Positions 47,201 through 56,308 of a stretch of 64,000 bases of DNA are shown piece after piece. Both the position numbers and the translations under genes were made by a program. Under the pieces are notes generated by a model, which saw only the letters and a program-made list of their open reading frames with translations, was not told where the DNA came from and ran no database searches. The stretch comes from Chitinophaga pollutisoli (GTDB taxonomy: Bacteria > Bacteroidota > Bacteroidia > Chitinophagales > Chitinophagaceae), in NCBI RefSeq assembly GCF_038396755.1, contig NZ_CP149822.1, forward strand, positions 4,308,001 through 4,372,000, written 5' to 3'. The number at the start of each line of letters is the position of its first letter. The stretch's first letter is position 1.

Positions 47201-47414
47201 TGGTAGCTGTATTATGTGTTTCCTGGTACTGTACGGCGCCGTTCGGCCCGCCGCCCCGGATGGAGAAACGGACGCTCACAGCCTGGTTAGCCAGCACGGA
47301 GCCATTGGAATTGCGGGCTACCGCCTGGTAGTTGATACCCGACAAGCCGTTTTGCGCGTAGCCGGCAAGGGTGGCCGACAGTATAAAGAAGAGGAGATAT
47401 AGTGTTTTTTTCAT
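44211..47414 (-). CDS. Collagen-like surface protein C (Pro/Ala Gly-X-Y)
   Basis: 1067 residues. Signal peptide and fibre module almost as in B. The Gly-X-Y block is short, about residues 131-261 ([19 protein letters not shown] units), then two [20 protein letters not shown] motifs, Gly/Asn-rich repeats ([21 protein letters not shown]) and the same end ([37 protein letters not shown]). The shorter collagen block compared with A and B suggests loss or gain of repeats between copies. Confidence 0.87.
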   Translation of the reverse strand: MKKTLYLLFFILSATLAGYAQNGLSGINYQAVARNSNGSVLANQAVSVRFSIRGGGPNGAVQYQETHNTATNAIGLFTLQLGRGTPVTGTFAGVPWGNANQFLQVEVNTGGGFQALGTTQLMSVPFAQFAANGNPGPAGPQGPAGPAGPVGAIGPVGPAGATGPAGPAGPAGVAGPVGPVGPAGADGATGPVGPAGPAGVAGPVGPVGPAGAVGPAGPAGPAGPVGPAGPAGADGATGPVGPIGPAGPIGPIGPAGPAGPAGDINGVAAGGSLSGTYPNPTIANNAVNTAQVADGSITLPKLAPGVIPASLPPNGAAGGDLSGTYPNPAVARLQTIPVSVTAPAAGQVLKFSGTEWAPSADNAGGGGLTLPYATVENDPATLFSITNNGDGTSIEGVNNTTTSNITSIRGIVSSASPGGFSAGVRGINNGTGGLGVGVYGSQNGSGWGVYGNTPNGLGVYGNASANGYGVYANSNTGTGLQATSNNGIPASISIFNNANNNNALVVNSVGNGTVVNVTTTGNGAGVRASTVAGFGVHGITSAQTSAGVVGDNNGGGEAVVGRTTSDIAGAVVGRNDGGGYGVRGFIATNTSGTAVGVLGQVGLNNSTGRAGRFENFNQTNTTGNTLEVHTNGNGNIPDNTQGNAASFLVDNNNSVAAAVRGEVKTIFGNFGAAGIFGISSGTGGFAGLFHSSNVSGNGPAVVAIQDGNGNAITANASKDGNAIEANIDGAGNALYAWVPTFATGRAGRFNIFNENNTSDAITVTTVGNGIAGNFMVDRVTGTKAAVRGEVNSQFANFGTAGIYGISSGTGGYAGLFHASNPAGNGPALIAIADGNGNGITANASNTGDGVEATADGTGSAIYAWIPNFGGGRAARFVNYNTANTNPVLTVEQHSNGSIAVFRSGNPGSVNVARINSAGRGFFNGGTQNSGADIAEAFDVEGTIHEYEPGDVLVISTSSDRKMEKSAEAYSSLVAGVYATKPGVLLTEREGVDDINDLVPMGVVGVIPTKVCDEGGPVRRGDLLVTSSRKGYAMKADPKKVQHGQILGKALQELPSGAAVIKVLVNVK

Positions 47415-47419
47415 GGTGC

Positions 47420-47883
47420 TCAGTTTTTAGGTTGGATAGGCTTGGCTTTGGCAGGTACCGGCGCCGTAAGCGGCGGTTCGGTGCCTTGCGCGCCTACATC
47501 GAAGGGTTTGGCTGCAGATTTGGCGGATGATGTTTTGTCTTGTTGTGCAGCCTGCGCGCCGGATGCGGCACTGGGAAGCTTGGTGGCGGCAGGCGGCGCG
47601 GTTATGTTCGCCTTACGCGCGCCAGCTGTATTGCGGGGAATCCCCCGCCTCCGTTGGAACCGGGGAAGATATGCTGTTTCAACGCCTGTGGCGACGACAG
47701 GGTGGCTTCAATGGGTTTGGGAGCCGAAACCTGGCCAGCCCTTACCCTGCCGATTGCCTGGTCATAGTCGCTGAAGATGCGATGGCGAATGCTCTGTCCT
47801 TCGCCCGCTTTTCTGGCGTCCTGGGCCCGGGTGGTGGCTGATGCGCCCAGCAGGAAAATGATCAGTATGAATAACTTGTTCAT
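47420..47883 (-). pseudogene. Small secreted protein of cassette C, one-base frameshift
   Basis: Starts MNKLFILIIFLLGASATTRA, then reads to [10 protein letters not shown], where the five-G run (minus strand, about 47645) throws it off. With six G it continues IPRNTAGARKANITAPPA and ends [13 protein letters not shown] at 47420: 154 residues, the same length as the intact B protein. Most likely intact in the cell. Confidence 0.72.
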
Positions 47884-47912
47884 GACGAGTGCTTTATCAA
47901 TGAATAGAAATG

Positions 47913-49573
47913 GGTTTTATTATCTGTTATCCCTGAAGGGTGTATACATGAGCGTGAAGTTCATGCTCTTCCGCTGCCGGATGCTGCCGCCGGTGGGGAT
48001 GAGGTAGGCGAAGTCGAGCTGGAAGCCCTGCACGCGCACACCGAATCCGGTGGAGAACTGCTGGCGGTTTCCTTTGGCGGGATCTTCATAGAAGTATCCC
48101 GTCCGCACAAAGAAGTTGCTCTGGTAAGCGTACTCGATGCCGCCTGCGAAAGAAAACTCGCTGATCTCCTCCCTGAATCCCCCCGGCGCATCGCCGAACG
48201 AAGTGAAGATGGATTCGACGACACTGCGGTCGGGATCCTTGCCTTTCTCGATCTCGTTGGTAGGCATGCCATCTTGGTCGAGTTTGTAGGTGGGCGGGGT
48301 GGGGACGAGGAGTTTGTTGACGTCCGCAGCGATGGTGAACTTATGGTCTTCCGTTCTCACGAAGGTGTAGCCACCGCCGATGCGGATGTTCATGGGCAGG
48401 AAGGTTTTGGTGTCGCTGGCGTCGGTATAGGACAGCTTGGTACCGATATTGGTGAAGCTGATGCCCCATGCATACCGGTTGTTGCCGTCGATATGGTCTG
48501 CATATCCCTGGGAGTAGAGGCTGATATCCCCTGCCACTGCGGAGGCCGGCTTTTGCAGCTGCCCGTTGTAGGTGCCGTTGCCAAGCTCGCTGCGGATATA
48601 CCTGCCCGTTACGGCGAGGGCGAAAAGGTTACCGAGCTTTCTGCCATAGGCGAGGTCCACGGAGTATTCCCTGGGTTTGTACTGCTGGAGAACGGTTCCG
48701 TTATCATCCCTGAAGGTGACGTCACCGTAATTGAAATAACGGACGGCTGCGCCCAGACTCTGCTGTCCGCCCCATGTTTTGAAACCAGAGATATAGGCCA
48801 TGTGGGTCTTTTTATCGAGGAGGTCCCACATCCAGGGTGAGTAGGACACGCTTGCGCCCCATTCTCCCGCGAAGGGGAGCTTTGCGGCATTGGCGTAGAT
48901 GGCGTTTGCATCGGGCTCCAGCCCGGTGACGGCCCCGCCAGTGGCGCTGCTCCTGGCGTCGGGGTTGACCATCAGGAAGGGGGCGCCTACGTTGAGCGGC
49001 TGCTTAGCTGACTTCTGTGCCATCAACGGGCGTACCGCCAGCAATCCCGCCAGAAGGAGGATGGTATTCAAATGCTTCATGGTATACCGTATTAGGCTAT
49101 TGAACAATAAGTTTTTCGGTGAAGGTGAACTGGTTGACCTTCAGGATAACCGTGTAAATCCCCGCCGCGAGCTTGTCGACGGACGTGGGAATGACGACCT
49201 TTCCAGGCGCATAATCCCTTACATCCTGGTAAATGACCTGTCCTGCGGTGTTCATGAGCAGGAAGGAGACATTGGCGTTGGTGAGGAGGCTGAACTGGAT
49301 CTTGAAGGTGGTCAGTGCCGGGTTTGGAAACAGGGAGAAGTCGAGCACGGGCATGCCGCCGGGTATAAGCGGCGGCAGGATCTCTGGCTGCTGGAATCCC
49401 TGTGTAAGGAGGATGGGCCCTGCGGACAGGGGGAGATGGCGGCTTCTCCGATGGTATAGTCGAAATGGATACCGCCAACGATGCCTGATCCGCCGGAAGT
49501 GGAAGTTACGTGCCTGACCAGCACGAGTTGCGACCGGGCAGGCAGCCACGAGATGGCCAGGAACATGGCCAAT
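47913..49573 (-). repeat. Near-identical 1.66-kb block, copy C
   Basis: The partner of 41984-43644. Here porV is intact and the cargo gene is frameshifted, the reverse of copy B, so the two blocks together show both correct readings. Confidence 0.85.
47920..49080 (-). CDS. PorV-like outer-membrane protein C
   Basis: 386 residues, the one intact copy. Signal peptide, then VNPDARSSATGGAVTGLEPDANAIYANAAKLPFAGE, the N-terminal signature of PorV (LptO), followed by alternating strands (GASVSYSPWMWDLLDKKTHM, AAVRYFNYGDVTFRDDNG, GGYTFVRTEDHKFTIAADVN) to a closing TLMYTPFRDNR. PorV is the outer-membrane shuttle of the T9SS that presents CTD proteins to the PorU sortase. A cassette copy beside CTD cargo implies a dedicated delivery role (inference). 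Confidence 0.84.
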   Translation of the reverse strand: MKHLNTILLLAGLLAVRPLMAQKSAKQPLNVGAPFLMVNPDARSSATGGAVTGLEPDANAIYANAAKLPFAGEWGASVSYSPWMWDLLDKKTHMAYISGFKTWGGQQSLGAAVRYFNYGDVTFRDDNGTVLQQYKPREYSVDLAYGRKLGNLFALAVTGRYIRSELGNGTYNGQLQKPASAVAGDISLYSQGYADHIDGNNRYAWGISFTNIGTKLSYTDASDTKTFLPMNIRIGGGYTFVRTEDHKFTIAADVNKLLVPTPPTYKLDQDGMPTNEIEKGKDPDRSVVESIFTSFGDAPGGFREEISEFSFAGGIEYAYQSNFFVRTGYFYEDPAKGNRQQFSTGFGVRVQGFQLDFAYLIPTGGSIRQRKSMNFTLMYTPFRDNR

Positions 49574-49602
49574 AGGAGGTGTTTAGTAGAAAAATGCTTC
49601 AT
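49097..49602 (-). pseudogene. Small T9SS cargo protein C, one-base frameshift
   Basis: Starts MKHFSTKHLLLAMFLAISWL and reads as copy B up to GEAAISP, where a five-G run on the plus strand (49429-49433) replaces a run of six. The following frame is exactly that of copy B (LTQGFQQPEILPPLIPGG to TEKLIVQ). Restored length 168 residues, the same as A and B. Confidence 0.82.
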
Positions 49603-49960
49603 AAAACAATGGTTATGTGATGGTTCTGGAAAACGGGGTAATGATTGCCGGGCATGCCGGAAATGAAGCGCAAAGCGATCTGGTAATGACGGGTTCCCTT
49701 CAGTGCGGTCTGGTTGATGCTATGCTGCTATTCCCCGGGACATTTTTTGGCGCCCGGTAATGGTTACTGTATAAACGGTTCATGTACAGTGGACAATGGG
49801 CCTCTTCAGCTCTCACAGGGTGTAAAACTAGAAAAAAATCCGCCCGGTGAACGGGTTAGCGGAATCTGTTTCATTTCTGGCGGTTTTGGACGGATAAGCG
49901 GTGAGATTGGAAAAAGGGTAGTTTTTAACAATTTGACAAAATCAGACTGCTTTATTTATT
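49603..49960. other. Intergenic stretch between cassette C and fusA
   Basis: About 360 bases with no supported gene. It holds the divergent control regions of cassette C and fusA; no clear promoter for cassette C was found. Confidence 0.4.
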
Positions 49961-49973
49961 GATAGAAATTGAT

Positions 49974-49982
49974 TACCTTTGC
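49974..49982 (+). promoter_or_regulatory. fusA promoter -7 element
   Basis: TACCTTTGC followed by CCCCCAAATT, nearly the same block as at rpsL and rpsJ. The upstream TTG is not at the usual spacing. fusA starts 36 bases downstream. Confidence 0.75.
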
Positions 49983-50018
49983 CCCCCAAATTGCATTACT
50001 TATAGTCATTTTACTTTT

Positions 50019-52163
50019 ATGGCAGACTTAAGATTTCAAAGAAACTTTGGTATTGCGGCGCACATCGATGCCGGTAAGACCACTACCACAGAGCGTATCC
50101 TGTACTACACAGGCAAGACGCACAAAATCGGTGAGGTTCACGAAGGAGCCGCTACCATGGACTGGATGGCCCAGGAGCAGGAGAGAGGTATTACCATTAC
50201 ATCTGCTGCTACCACTTGTTTCTGGAATTTCCCTACCAACCAGGGTCAGAACTTGCCGGATACCAAACAGTATAAATTCAACATTATTGATACACCGGGC
50301 CACGTGGACTTCACTGTGGAAGTAGAGCGCTCCCTGCGCGTACTCGACGGTCTGGTAGCCCTGTTCTGCGCCGTATCCGGTGTGGAGCCCCAATCCGAAA
50401 CGGTTTGGCGCCAGGCTAACAAGTACCGCGTTCCCCGTATCGGTTTCGTTAACAAAATGGACCGTTCCGGTGCAGACTTCCTGAACGTGGTGAAACAAGT
50501 GAAGGAGATGCTGGGTGCAAACCCCGTTCCCCTGACCCTGCCCATCGGCGCTGAAGATCACTTCAAAGGCGTGGTGGACCTGATCACCATGAAAGGTATC
50601 ATCTGGGACGAAGCCGGTAAAGGTGCCACCTACCAGGAAATCGACATCCCCGCTGATATGAAGGAGGAAGCGGAAGAATGGAGAGCTAAACTCGTAGAAG
50701 CAGTTGCTGAATACGACGATACCCTCATGGAGAAGTTCTTCGAAGATCCCAACTCCATCTCCGAAACTGAAATCCACGAAGCGATCCGCAAAGCCACCAT
50801 CGACATGGCTATCATCCCCATGATGTGCGGTTCTTCCTTCAAAAACAAAGGTGTGCAGAAAATGCTGGACGGCGTTTGCCGTTACCTGCCCTCTCCCATG
50901 GACGTTGAAGCTGTAACCGGTACCAACCCCGACAATGGCGAGGAAATCACCCGCGCCCCTTCGGCTAAAGAACCCTTCGCTGCCCTGGCGTTCAAGATCG
51001 CTACCGATCCCTTCGTAGGCCGCCTGGCGTTCTTCCGGGTTTACTCGGGCCATCTGGACGCAGGTTCTTATGTGCTCAACACCCGCACCGGCAAAAACGA
51101 GCGTATCAGCCGTATCATGCAGATGCACGCCAACAAGCAGAACCCGATCGACTTCATCGAAGCCGGCGATATCGGTGCTGCTGTAGGTTTTAAAGATATC
51201 AAAACCGGTGACACCCTCTGCGCGGAAAACCATCCGATCGTTCTCGAATCGATGTCTTTCCCCGAGCCCGTAATCCACATCGCCATCGAGCCTAAAACGC
51301 AGGCCGACGTTGATAAAATGGGTATGGCTATCGCTAAACTGGTGGAAGAAGATCCTACCCTGAAAGCGAAAACCGACGAAGAAACCGGCCAAACCGTATT
51401 GAGCGGTATGGGCGAGCTTCACCTCGAAATCATCGTTGACCGTATGCGTCGCGAATTCAAGGTAGAAGTTAACCAGGGCGCTCCCCAGGTGGCTTACAAA
51501 GAAGCGTTCACCCAGAAAATTGAACACCGCGAAGTGTTCAAGAAACAAACCGGTGGTCGTGGTAAATTCGCCGACATCCAGGTGGAAATCGGCCCTGCGG
51601 ACGCAGAATGGCTGAAAGAAAACGACGGCAAATCCTTCCAGTTCGTGAATGATATCTTCGGTGGTTCCATCCCCAAAGAATTCATTCCGGCAATTCAGAA
51701 AGGTTTCGAGCAATCCATGAACAATGGCGTTCTCGCTAACTTCCCCCTGACTTCCCTGAAGATTCGCCTGTTCGACGGTTCTTTCCACGCGGTGGACTCC
51801 GACGCAATGTCCTTCGAACTTTGCGCCAAATCCGCCTTCCGTGAAGCCGGCCGTAAAGCGAAACCGGTGCTGCTGGAACCCATCATGAAAGTGGAAGTAA
51901 CCACCCCCGACCAGTACATGGGCGACGTAACAGGTGACCTCAACCGTCGTCGTGGTATGCTGGAAGGTATGGAATCCCGCAACGGAGCACAGGTAATCAA
52001 GGCGAAAGTGCCCCTGAGCGAAATGTTCGGTTATGTAACCCAACTCCGCTCCCTGTCTTCCGGCCGTGCAACTTCCATCATGGAGTTCTCTCACTACAAC
52101 CCCGCACCGAACAACATCGCCGAAGAGGTGGTAGCCAAGGTAAAGGGCAAAGTGAACGCCTGA
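50019..52163 (+). CDS. fusA: Elongation factor G
   Basis: 714 residues. The GTPase motifs are complete: [16 protein letters not shown] (P-loop), [12 protein letters not shown] (switch I), [14 protein letters not shown] (switch II) and FVNKMDR (base recognition). Domain II carries [20 protein letters not shown] and domain [17 protein letters not shown]. It drives translocation on the ribosome. It has its own promoter and terminator; normally it follows rpsG. Confidence 0.96.
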   Translation: MADLRFQRNFGIAAHIDAGKTTTTERILYYTGKTHKIGEVHEGAATMDWMAQEQERGITITSAATTCFWNFPTNQGQNLPDTKQYKFNIIDTPGHVDFTVEVERSLRVLDGLVALFCAVSGVEPQSETVWRQANKYRVPRIGFVNKMDRSGADFLNVVKQVKEMLGANPVPLTLPIGAEDHFKGVVDLITMKGIIWDEAGKGATYQEIDIPADMKEEAEEWRAKLVEAVAEYDDTLMEKFFEDPNSISETEIHEAIRKATIDMAIIPMMCGSSFKNKGVQKMLDGVCRYLPSPMDVEAVTGTNPDNGEEITRAPSAKEPFAALAFKIATDPFVGRLAFFRVYSGHLDAGSYVLNTRTGKNERISRIMQMHANKQNPIDFIEAGDIGAAVGFKDIKTGDTLCAENHPIVLESMSFPEPVIHIAIEPKTQADVDKMGMAIAKLVEEDPTLKAKTDEETGQTVLSGMGELHLEIIVDRMRREFKVEVNQGAPQVAYKEAFTQKIEHREVFKKQTGGRGKFADIQVEIGPADAEWLKENDGKSFQFVNDIFGGSIPKEFIPAIQKGFEQSMNNGVLANFPLTSLKIRLFDGSFHAVDSDAMSFELCAKSAFREAGRKAKPVLLEPIMKVEVTTPDQYMGDVTGDLNRRRGMLEGMESRNGAQVIKAKVPLSEMFGYVTQLRSLSSGRATSIMEFSHYNPAPNNIAEEVVAKVKGKVNA

Positions 52164-52191
52164 TCAGCCACAAGTTGATAGATAGAAATAA

Positions 52192-52226
52192 GAAAAAGGG
52201 CCCTCCGGTATTCCGGGGGCTTTTTT
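52192..52226 (+). terminator. Intrinsic terminator after fusA
   Basis: AAAAAGGG-CCCTCCGG-TATT-CCGGGGGCTTTTTT, GC-rich hairpin and T run, 29 bases after the fusA stop. Confidence 0.8.
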
Positions 52227-52332
52227 CATGCTCCCATCCTAACCCCCCACCTTCCTGCGCCAGCCTTTCCTTCCGGCATGTATAACCACACTTACCGTTA
52301 AACGCACGCCTGTACCGGCGTTACGGCTTGGT

Positions 52333-52448
52333 TCAGCCATCTGTAAGCCATCTTTGAGCTACCCCTGAGCTACCTATGAGCTACCCCTTTATAGGGGAGG
52401 CTCAACCGTGGCTTAACCGTATCTCAAGGGTATCTGATAGGTATCTCA
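52333..52448. repeat. Symmetric array of ten 11-bp repeats
   Basis: Five copies of TGAGCTACC-like units start at 52333, 52344, 52355, 52366 and 52377, exactly 11 bp apart. Five inverse units (GGTATCTCA-like) end at 52404, 52415, 52426, 52437 and 52448, again 11 bp apart. The arms mirror each other about 52390.5, inside CCCCTTTATAGGGG. Three of the left units are identical. The 580 bases around it (52164-52742) hold no gene. Confidence 0.85.
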
Positions 52449-52742
52449 ACCCTACTGTAACCTACTGCCAGCAAAGGTTTAATAGGGATGCAACTATAAA
52501 TAACCCGCAGCGGGCAACCCGATGGGGGTTTGGAGATAGCAACGCCTGGCCAATAGTACGCATACAAGTTTGCATTGCTCAGTCTGTATGGTTGGATTAA
52601 CAGGACTGCTGTGTTGCCGGTGGATGGAAGCGCCGGCCCGCGTTGCAGGTATATGTAACTTTTATATGCAAGGATCGTTTTATATGCAAGCACGTATTTG
52701 TGCCAGTGCCGCTTATTTTCAAACCCCTCAAAACCATCGCTT

Positions 52743-53330
52743 ATGCTCCACAAACCCCTCGTGGCCGTAACCCTCACGGCCATCACGATCCTTTTTGCCT
52801 GTAAAAAGAAGTGCTGCGATCCCGTCATCCCCTCAACCTTCCAGCACCGGTCCCTCAATGATGTGCAGGTGAAAAACCTGCAGTCGTTCCATCTCGACGT
52901 CGACGGTGACAAGACCCACGAAGTCTACTTCGCCCTGGGTGTTACCGGCGGCGCCGAAGGCATGCGCGGCAAATTCTTCGCCGCAGGCATCAATAATGCA
53001 AAGTTGCTGGTGAAATCGGATTCAACCGTATGCCTCCAGCCCGCGGAAGCCATCCCCACCATCCCGGCGCATCCCCGCGACTGGAAAGGCATGGAATCCT
53101 ACCTCGTGGAAGCCTTCATCCCCGCCGCCACGCCGGGCGATACCGTGTGGACCGGCGCCTGGTTAAGCGCCAGCCGGAAATTCATCGGCATCCAGTTCAA
53201 GAAAGATCAAACGGACTACACCGGCTGGATCTGCCTGTCGATGGACCGCACGAACCTGGCCCTGGTGCTGCATAGCTGCGCCTGGAGGGAAATGCATGAA
53301 GGAGAATTGCACGCGGGGCAAACGCCCTGA
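52743..53330 (+). CDS. Hypothetical lipoprotein
   Basis: 195 residues from the ATG at 52743. Signal and lipobox-like end (LTAITILFACKKKCC), then a globular domain with HLDVDGDKTHEVYFALG near residue 50. The DVDGDKTHE line could bind calcium as in other surface proteins. Family not recognised. It ends 3 bases before the convergent dehydrogenase. Confidence 0.6.
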   Translation: MLHKPLVAVTLTAITILFACKKKCCDPVIPSTFQHRSLNDVQVKNLQSFHLDVDGDKTHEVYFALGVTGGAEGMRGKFFAAGINNAKLLVKSDSTVCLQPAEAIPTIPAHPRDWKGMESYLVEAFIPAATPGDTVWTGAWLSASRKFIGIQFKKDQTDYTGWICLSMDRTNLALVLHSCAWREMHEGELHAGQTP

Positions 53331-53333
53331 TGG

Positions 53334-54452
53334 CTAATTAGGATTATTGATCTCGATGATGCGGCCGGGGCTCGCGTCTGTACAGATGTATACGCGGCCG
53401 TAGGGCGATACGCAAACATCCCTGAGCCGGCCGTAGCGGTTGGTGAACCAGCTCGCTGTGGAAGCAACGCTTTGCCCGTTGGACGAAAGTTTCAGCTGGT
53501 AAAGCGTTGCGTTTTTGAGGCTCACCAGCAGTAGGGAGTTCTTCCAGCCCGGGATCCGGTCGTGGTTATAGAAATCCAGTCCGCAGAGCGCGAAGGTGCC
53601 GTCTCCGGTAGACCATATCGGCGGTTTGACGTTGTTCGCGTCGCAGAAAGTCTGTTCCCCGCCGTTGCAGGGCCCCTGGACGTTCGGCCAGCCGTAATTC
53701 CGGTGTTTCTCGATGATATTGACTTCGTCTTCCGTATTGGCGCCGTGCTCGGAAGCATAGAGCGTGTTGCCCACGAAAACCAGTCCCTGCGGGTTGCGGT
53801 GCCCCAGGCTCCAGAGCGGGCTGCCTGCCACGGGGTTATCGGCGGGAATGGCGCCATCGGGCCGGAGCCGGAGGATTTTCCCGCTTAAAGACGCGGGATC
53901 CTGCGCTGCATCTGCATCCGCGGCGTCTCCGGTGGTAATGTAGAGCAACCCGTCGGGCCCGAACTGCAGGCGCGATCCGTTATGGATGCCCGCGGCGGGG
54001 ATATTGTCAATAATAACGCGGGCAGCGGACAGGGCGTTGTTGCGGTATTCATAGCGGACCACTTTTTCGCGGTAAGGCGTGCCGTAATTGTAGACCACGA
54101 ATACGAAGGGGGAATTGTTGAAGTCGGGGTGGAGCGCCATGCCGAGGAGGCCGCCTTCACCGTTGGAGACGATATCCGGGAGCGTCAGCAGCGGGAGCAC
54201 TTCTCCTGTTTTGGGGTTCACGCGGCTGATGCGGCCGCCGCGTTCCGTCATCCAGATGAAATTGTCGGGGCCCCAGAGGATTTCCCAGGGGCGGTTGATG
54301 CCGGCATTCACCACTTCCCGGACTTTATCTGTCGGCCAGTCGGGATCTTCGGGTAGATCGGGGTTGCCGGGCGTGGGGGTATTCTTTTTGCCGCAGCCGC
54401 CGGTGGCGGTGATCAGCAGGAGGAGCAACAGGGCGGGGAATGTTGTTTTCAT
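53334..54452 (-). CDS. PQQ-dependent sugar dehydrogenase family (GSDH)
   Basis: 372 residues from the ATG at 54452, a lipoprotein (LLITATGGCGKKN). The six-bladed propeller of soluble aldose sugar dehydrogenases is visible: NRPWEILWGPDNFIWMTERGGRIS, EGGLLGMALHPDF, GIHNGSRLQFGPDGLLYITTGDAADADAAQDP, LWSLGHRNPQGLVF and ASEHGANTEDEVNIIEKHRNYGWP. These oxidise aldoses with PQQ in the periplasm; the catalytic His lies in the IHNGSRLQF region. Substrate unknown. Confidence 0.86.
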   Translation of the reverse strand: MKTTFPALLLLLLITATGGCGKKNTPTPGNPDLPEDPDWPTDKVREVVNAGINRPWEILWGPDNFIWMTERGGRISRVNPKTGEVLPLLTLPDIVSNGEGGLLGMALHPDFNNSPFVFVVYNYGTPYREKVVRYEYRNNALSAARVIIDNIPAAGIHNGSRLQFGPDGLLYITTGDAADADAAQDPASLSGKILRLRPDGAIPADNPVAGSPLWSLGHRNPQGLVFVGNTLYASEHGANTEDEVNIIEKHRNYGWPNVQGPCNGGEQTFCDANNVKPPIWSTGDGTFALCGLDFYNHDRIPGWKNSLLLVSLKNATLYQLKLSSNGQSVASTASWFTNRYGRLRDVCVSPYGRVYICTDASPGRIIEINNPN

Positions 54453-54644
54453 GGACCTGGTTTTAGGAAGAACTGTGGAAACGGCTGCAAATTGTCTGCC
54501 AGTCAAAAAAAATCGCCACGTATTTCAACCTTTTCACAAACGGGATGTTAAGATTATGTTTATTGTATTCATAATCAGGCATATCCTATCTGTCCCCACC
54601 TGTAATTTTTTGGCAAGCAAGCAATTTCATCAAAACCTCATATT

Positions 54645-55246
54645 ATGAAGAAAGTCGGTTACCTGGCTCTAATGCTCACGGGCATGCTGTTCACATCCCA
54701 AGTTCAGGCACAAACCCAGAAAGGAAACATACTCGTTGGCGCCAACCTGGCTAATATCGGCGGTACTTTCCAGGACGGGGGAGTACATTCAGTCTGAACC
54801 TCACGCCAAAGGCGGGTTGGTTCATTAAAGACGATATTGCGATCGGTCCGGAGGTAAACCTGGGGCTGTTGACGGGCAACGGTTCTACCCGTTTCAATTA
54901 CGGGATCGGGGCTTTTGGCCGGTATTATATTAAAGACAAACGGATTGAGCTGTTGAATAAGACCCGTTGGTTTCTGGAAGCCAATGCGGGTTTCAATGGA
55001 GTAAACACCAAGGCGAGCAATGTGGCGAGCACGAACACGAACGGGTTGGGGCTGGGATTTGGTCCGGGGCTGGCTTATTTCGTTACTCCCAACATTGCAT
55101 TGGAGGCATTGTTGAAATATAACCTGACGGTGGGTTTCGGCAGTTCGGTGACAGCGCATAATGTTGGGCTGAACCTTGGTTTCCAGATTTATTTGCCCAG
55201 CGCCAAAGCGCGGCAGACGATCCGGGAAACGAAGATGGCGAAATAG
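54645..55246 (+). pseudogene. Outer-membrane beta-barrel protein, one-base frameshift
   Basis: Signal peptide (MKKVGYLALMLTGMLFTSQVQA), then QTQKGNILVGANLANIGGTFQDGG, after which a five-G run (54777-54781) ends the frame. A sixth G restores STFSLNLTPKAGWFIKDD and runs on to the barrel strands (NYGIGAFGRYYI, RWFLEANAGFNGV, GLGLGFGPGLAYFVTP, SSVTAHNVGLNLGFQIYL), 200 residues. It looks like the small OmpW-like porins of Bacteroidota. Probably intact in the cell. Confidence 0.75.
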
Positions 55247-55298
55247 TATAATACGCTGAATGTCAATAAATAATGCAATCCTTTAGCAGGGGCTGGTA

Positions 55299-56087
55299 TC
55301 AGTTTACGCTGTTGCCGGCCCCTTTTTCGTTGGCGGGCTGGGGGAGTTCGAAGCGGATGAGGATTTTGTGTTTGGCGGTGGCGGGTTTGCCGTCGAGGAT
55401 GGCGGGGATCCAGCGGGGCATTTTTTCCACGATGCGGATGGCTTCTTCTTCCAGGCCGTAGCCAATGGCGTCGCCGGTGGTGAAGGGGTTGGCGACGGCG
55501 CCGTTGGAAAGCACGGTGAATTCGACGGTGATGATGCCGGAGATGCCTGCGGCGCGGGCTTCTTTGGGGTAGCGGAGGTTTTTGCGGATGTGGTAGGCGA
55601 GGGCTTTGCCGCCGCCGTTGAAGGTGGGCATGTTGCTGACTTCGGGGGTGGGGACGTCGTAGGGTTTGCGGAGGGTGTTGCCGAGGTGGAGGTTGAGGGG
55701 GAGATGGAGGCGGAGGGGGATGGGGCGGTCGGCCAGGTAGGCAGGGCGCCAGAGGGGCATGATGACGAACAGGTCGATAACGGCTTTATCGAGGCTGCGG
55801 AAGCCGGGCTGGCGGATGGTGAAGTGGGTGATGCGGCCGTCGGCTTCCACGAGGAAATCGACGTGGACGGTGACGGTGGTATCGTTGCGGAGGGGGATGT
55901 AGGGGATTTTGAGGTTGGCGTTGATCCAAATCGCCATGTTTTCGGGGCCGCCGGGGAACTGGGGGAGCTCATCGGCCTGGAAGGCGTCGAATTCGGCCTG
56001 GCGGGCGGCGGCGGAGTCTTCCGGGTAGGATTGGGCAAAAATTGTTTGGGAGAGGGAAAAAAATAGTATGAGGAGGCGGAGGTGCAT
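55299..56087 (-). CDS. Secreted protein with two TonB C-terminal-like domains
   Basis: 262 residues from the ATG at 56087. Signal peptide (LILFFSLSQTIFAQ), then two copies of the TonB C-terminal fold: LPQFPGGPENMAIWINANLKIP with VHVDFLVEADGRITHFTI, and MPTFNGGGKALAYHIRKNLRYPKEARAAGISGIITVEFTVLSNG. The domain normally contacts TonB-dependent receptors from the periplasm; standalone copies are common in Bacteroidota. The gene is very GC-rich with many GGC/GCC codons. Confidence 0.75.
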   Translation of the reverse strand: MHLRLLILFFSLSQTIFAQSYPEDSAAARQAEFDAFQADELPQFPGGPENMAIWINANLKIPYIPLRNDTTVTVHVDFLVEADGRITHFTIRQPGFRSLDKAVIDLFVIMPLWRPAYLADRPIPLRLHLPLNLHLGNTLRKPYDVPTPEVSNMPTFNGGGKALAYHIRKNLRYPKEARAAGISGIITVEFTVLSNGAVANPFTTGDAIGYGLEEEAIRIVEKMPRWIPAILDGKPATAKHKILIRFELPQPANEKGAGNSVN

Positions 56088-56234
56088 ATGAAAGTGGAAT
56101 TGACGGGTGTAATGGATTGGGTATAAGAGCGTTAGTTGGATGAAAAGAGGCCTGGGCAGAAGGGTGCCGGCCACTAAAACTAGGGAATGGCGGTGAAAAA
56201 GTCAATGAGTGGGGGAAAATATCCTCAAAATTTA

Positions 56235-56266
56235 TTTGTGGGGATAAAAAACTTAGTTACCTTTGC
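56235..56266 (+). promoter_or_regulatory. Promoter of the S10-spc operon
   Basis: TTTG at 56235-56238, 19 bases, then TACCTTTGC at 56258-56266. The same CCCTCCCAAATT as at rpsL follows. rpsJ starts 42 bases downstream. Confidence 0.82.
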
Positions 56267-56308
56267 CCTCCCAAATTGAGGGGTAATAATAGAAGAAGTT
56301 CATTGCAT

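Noticed and set aside
50028..52094. 688-codon open frame antisense to fusA
   Set aside because: A shadow of the codon bias of fusA; no family-like segments, and fusA itself is unmistakable.
55304..56038. 244-codon Pro/Ser/Thr-rich open frame overlapping the TonB-like gene
   Set aside because: Low-complexity frame of the same strand; the other frame carries two TonB C-terminal-like domains.
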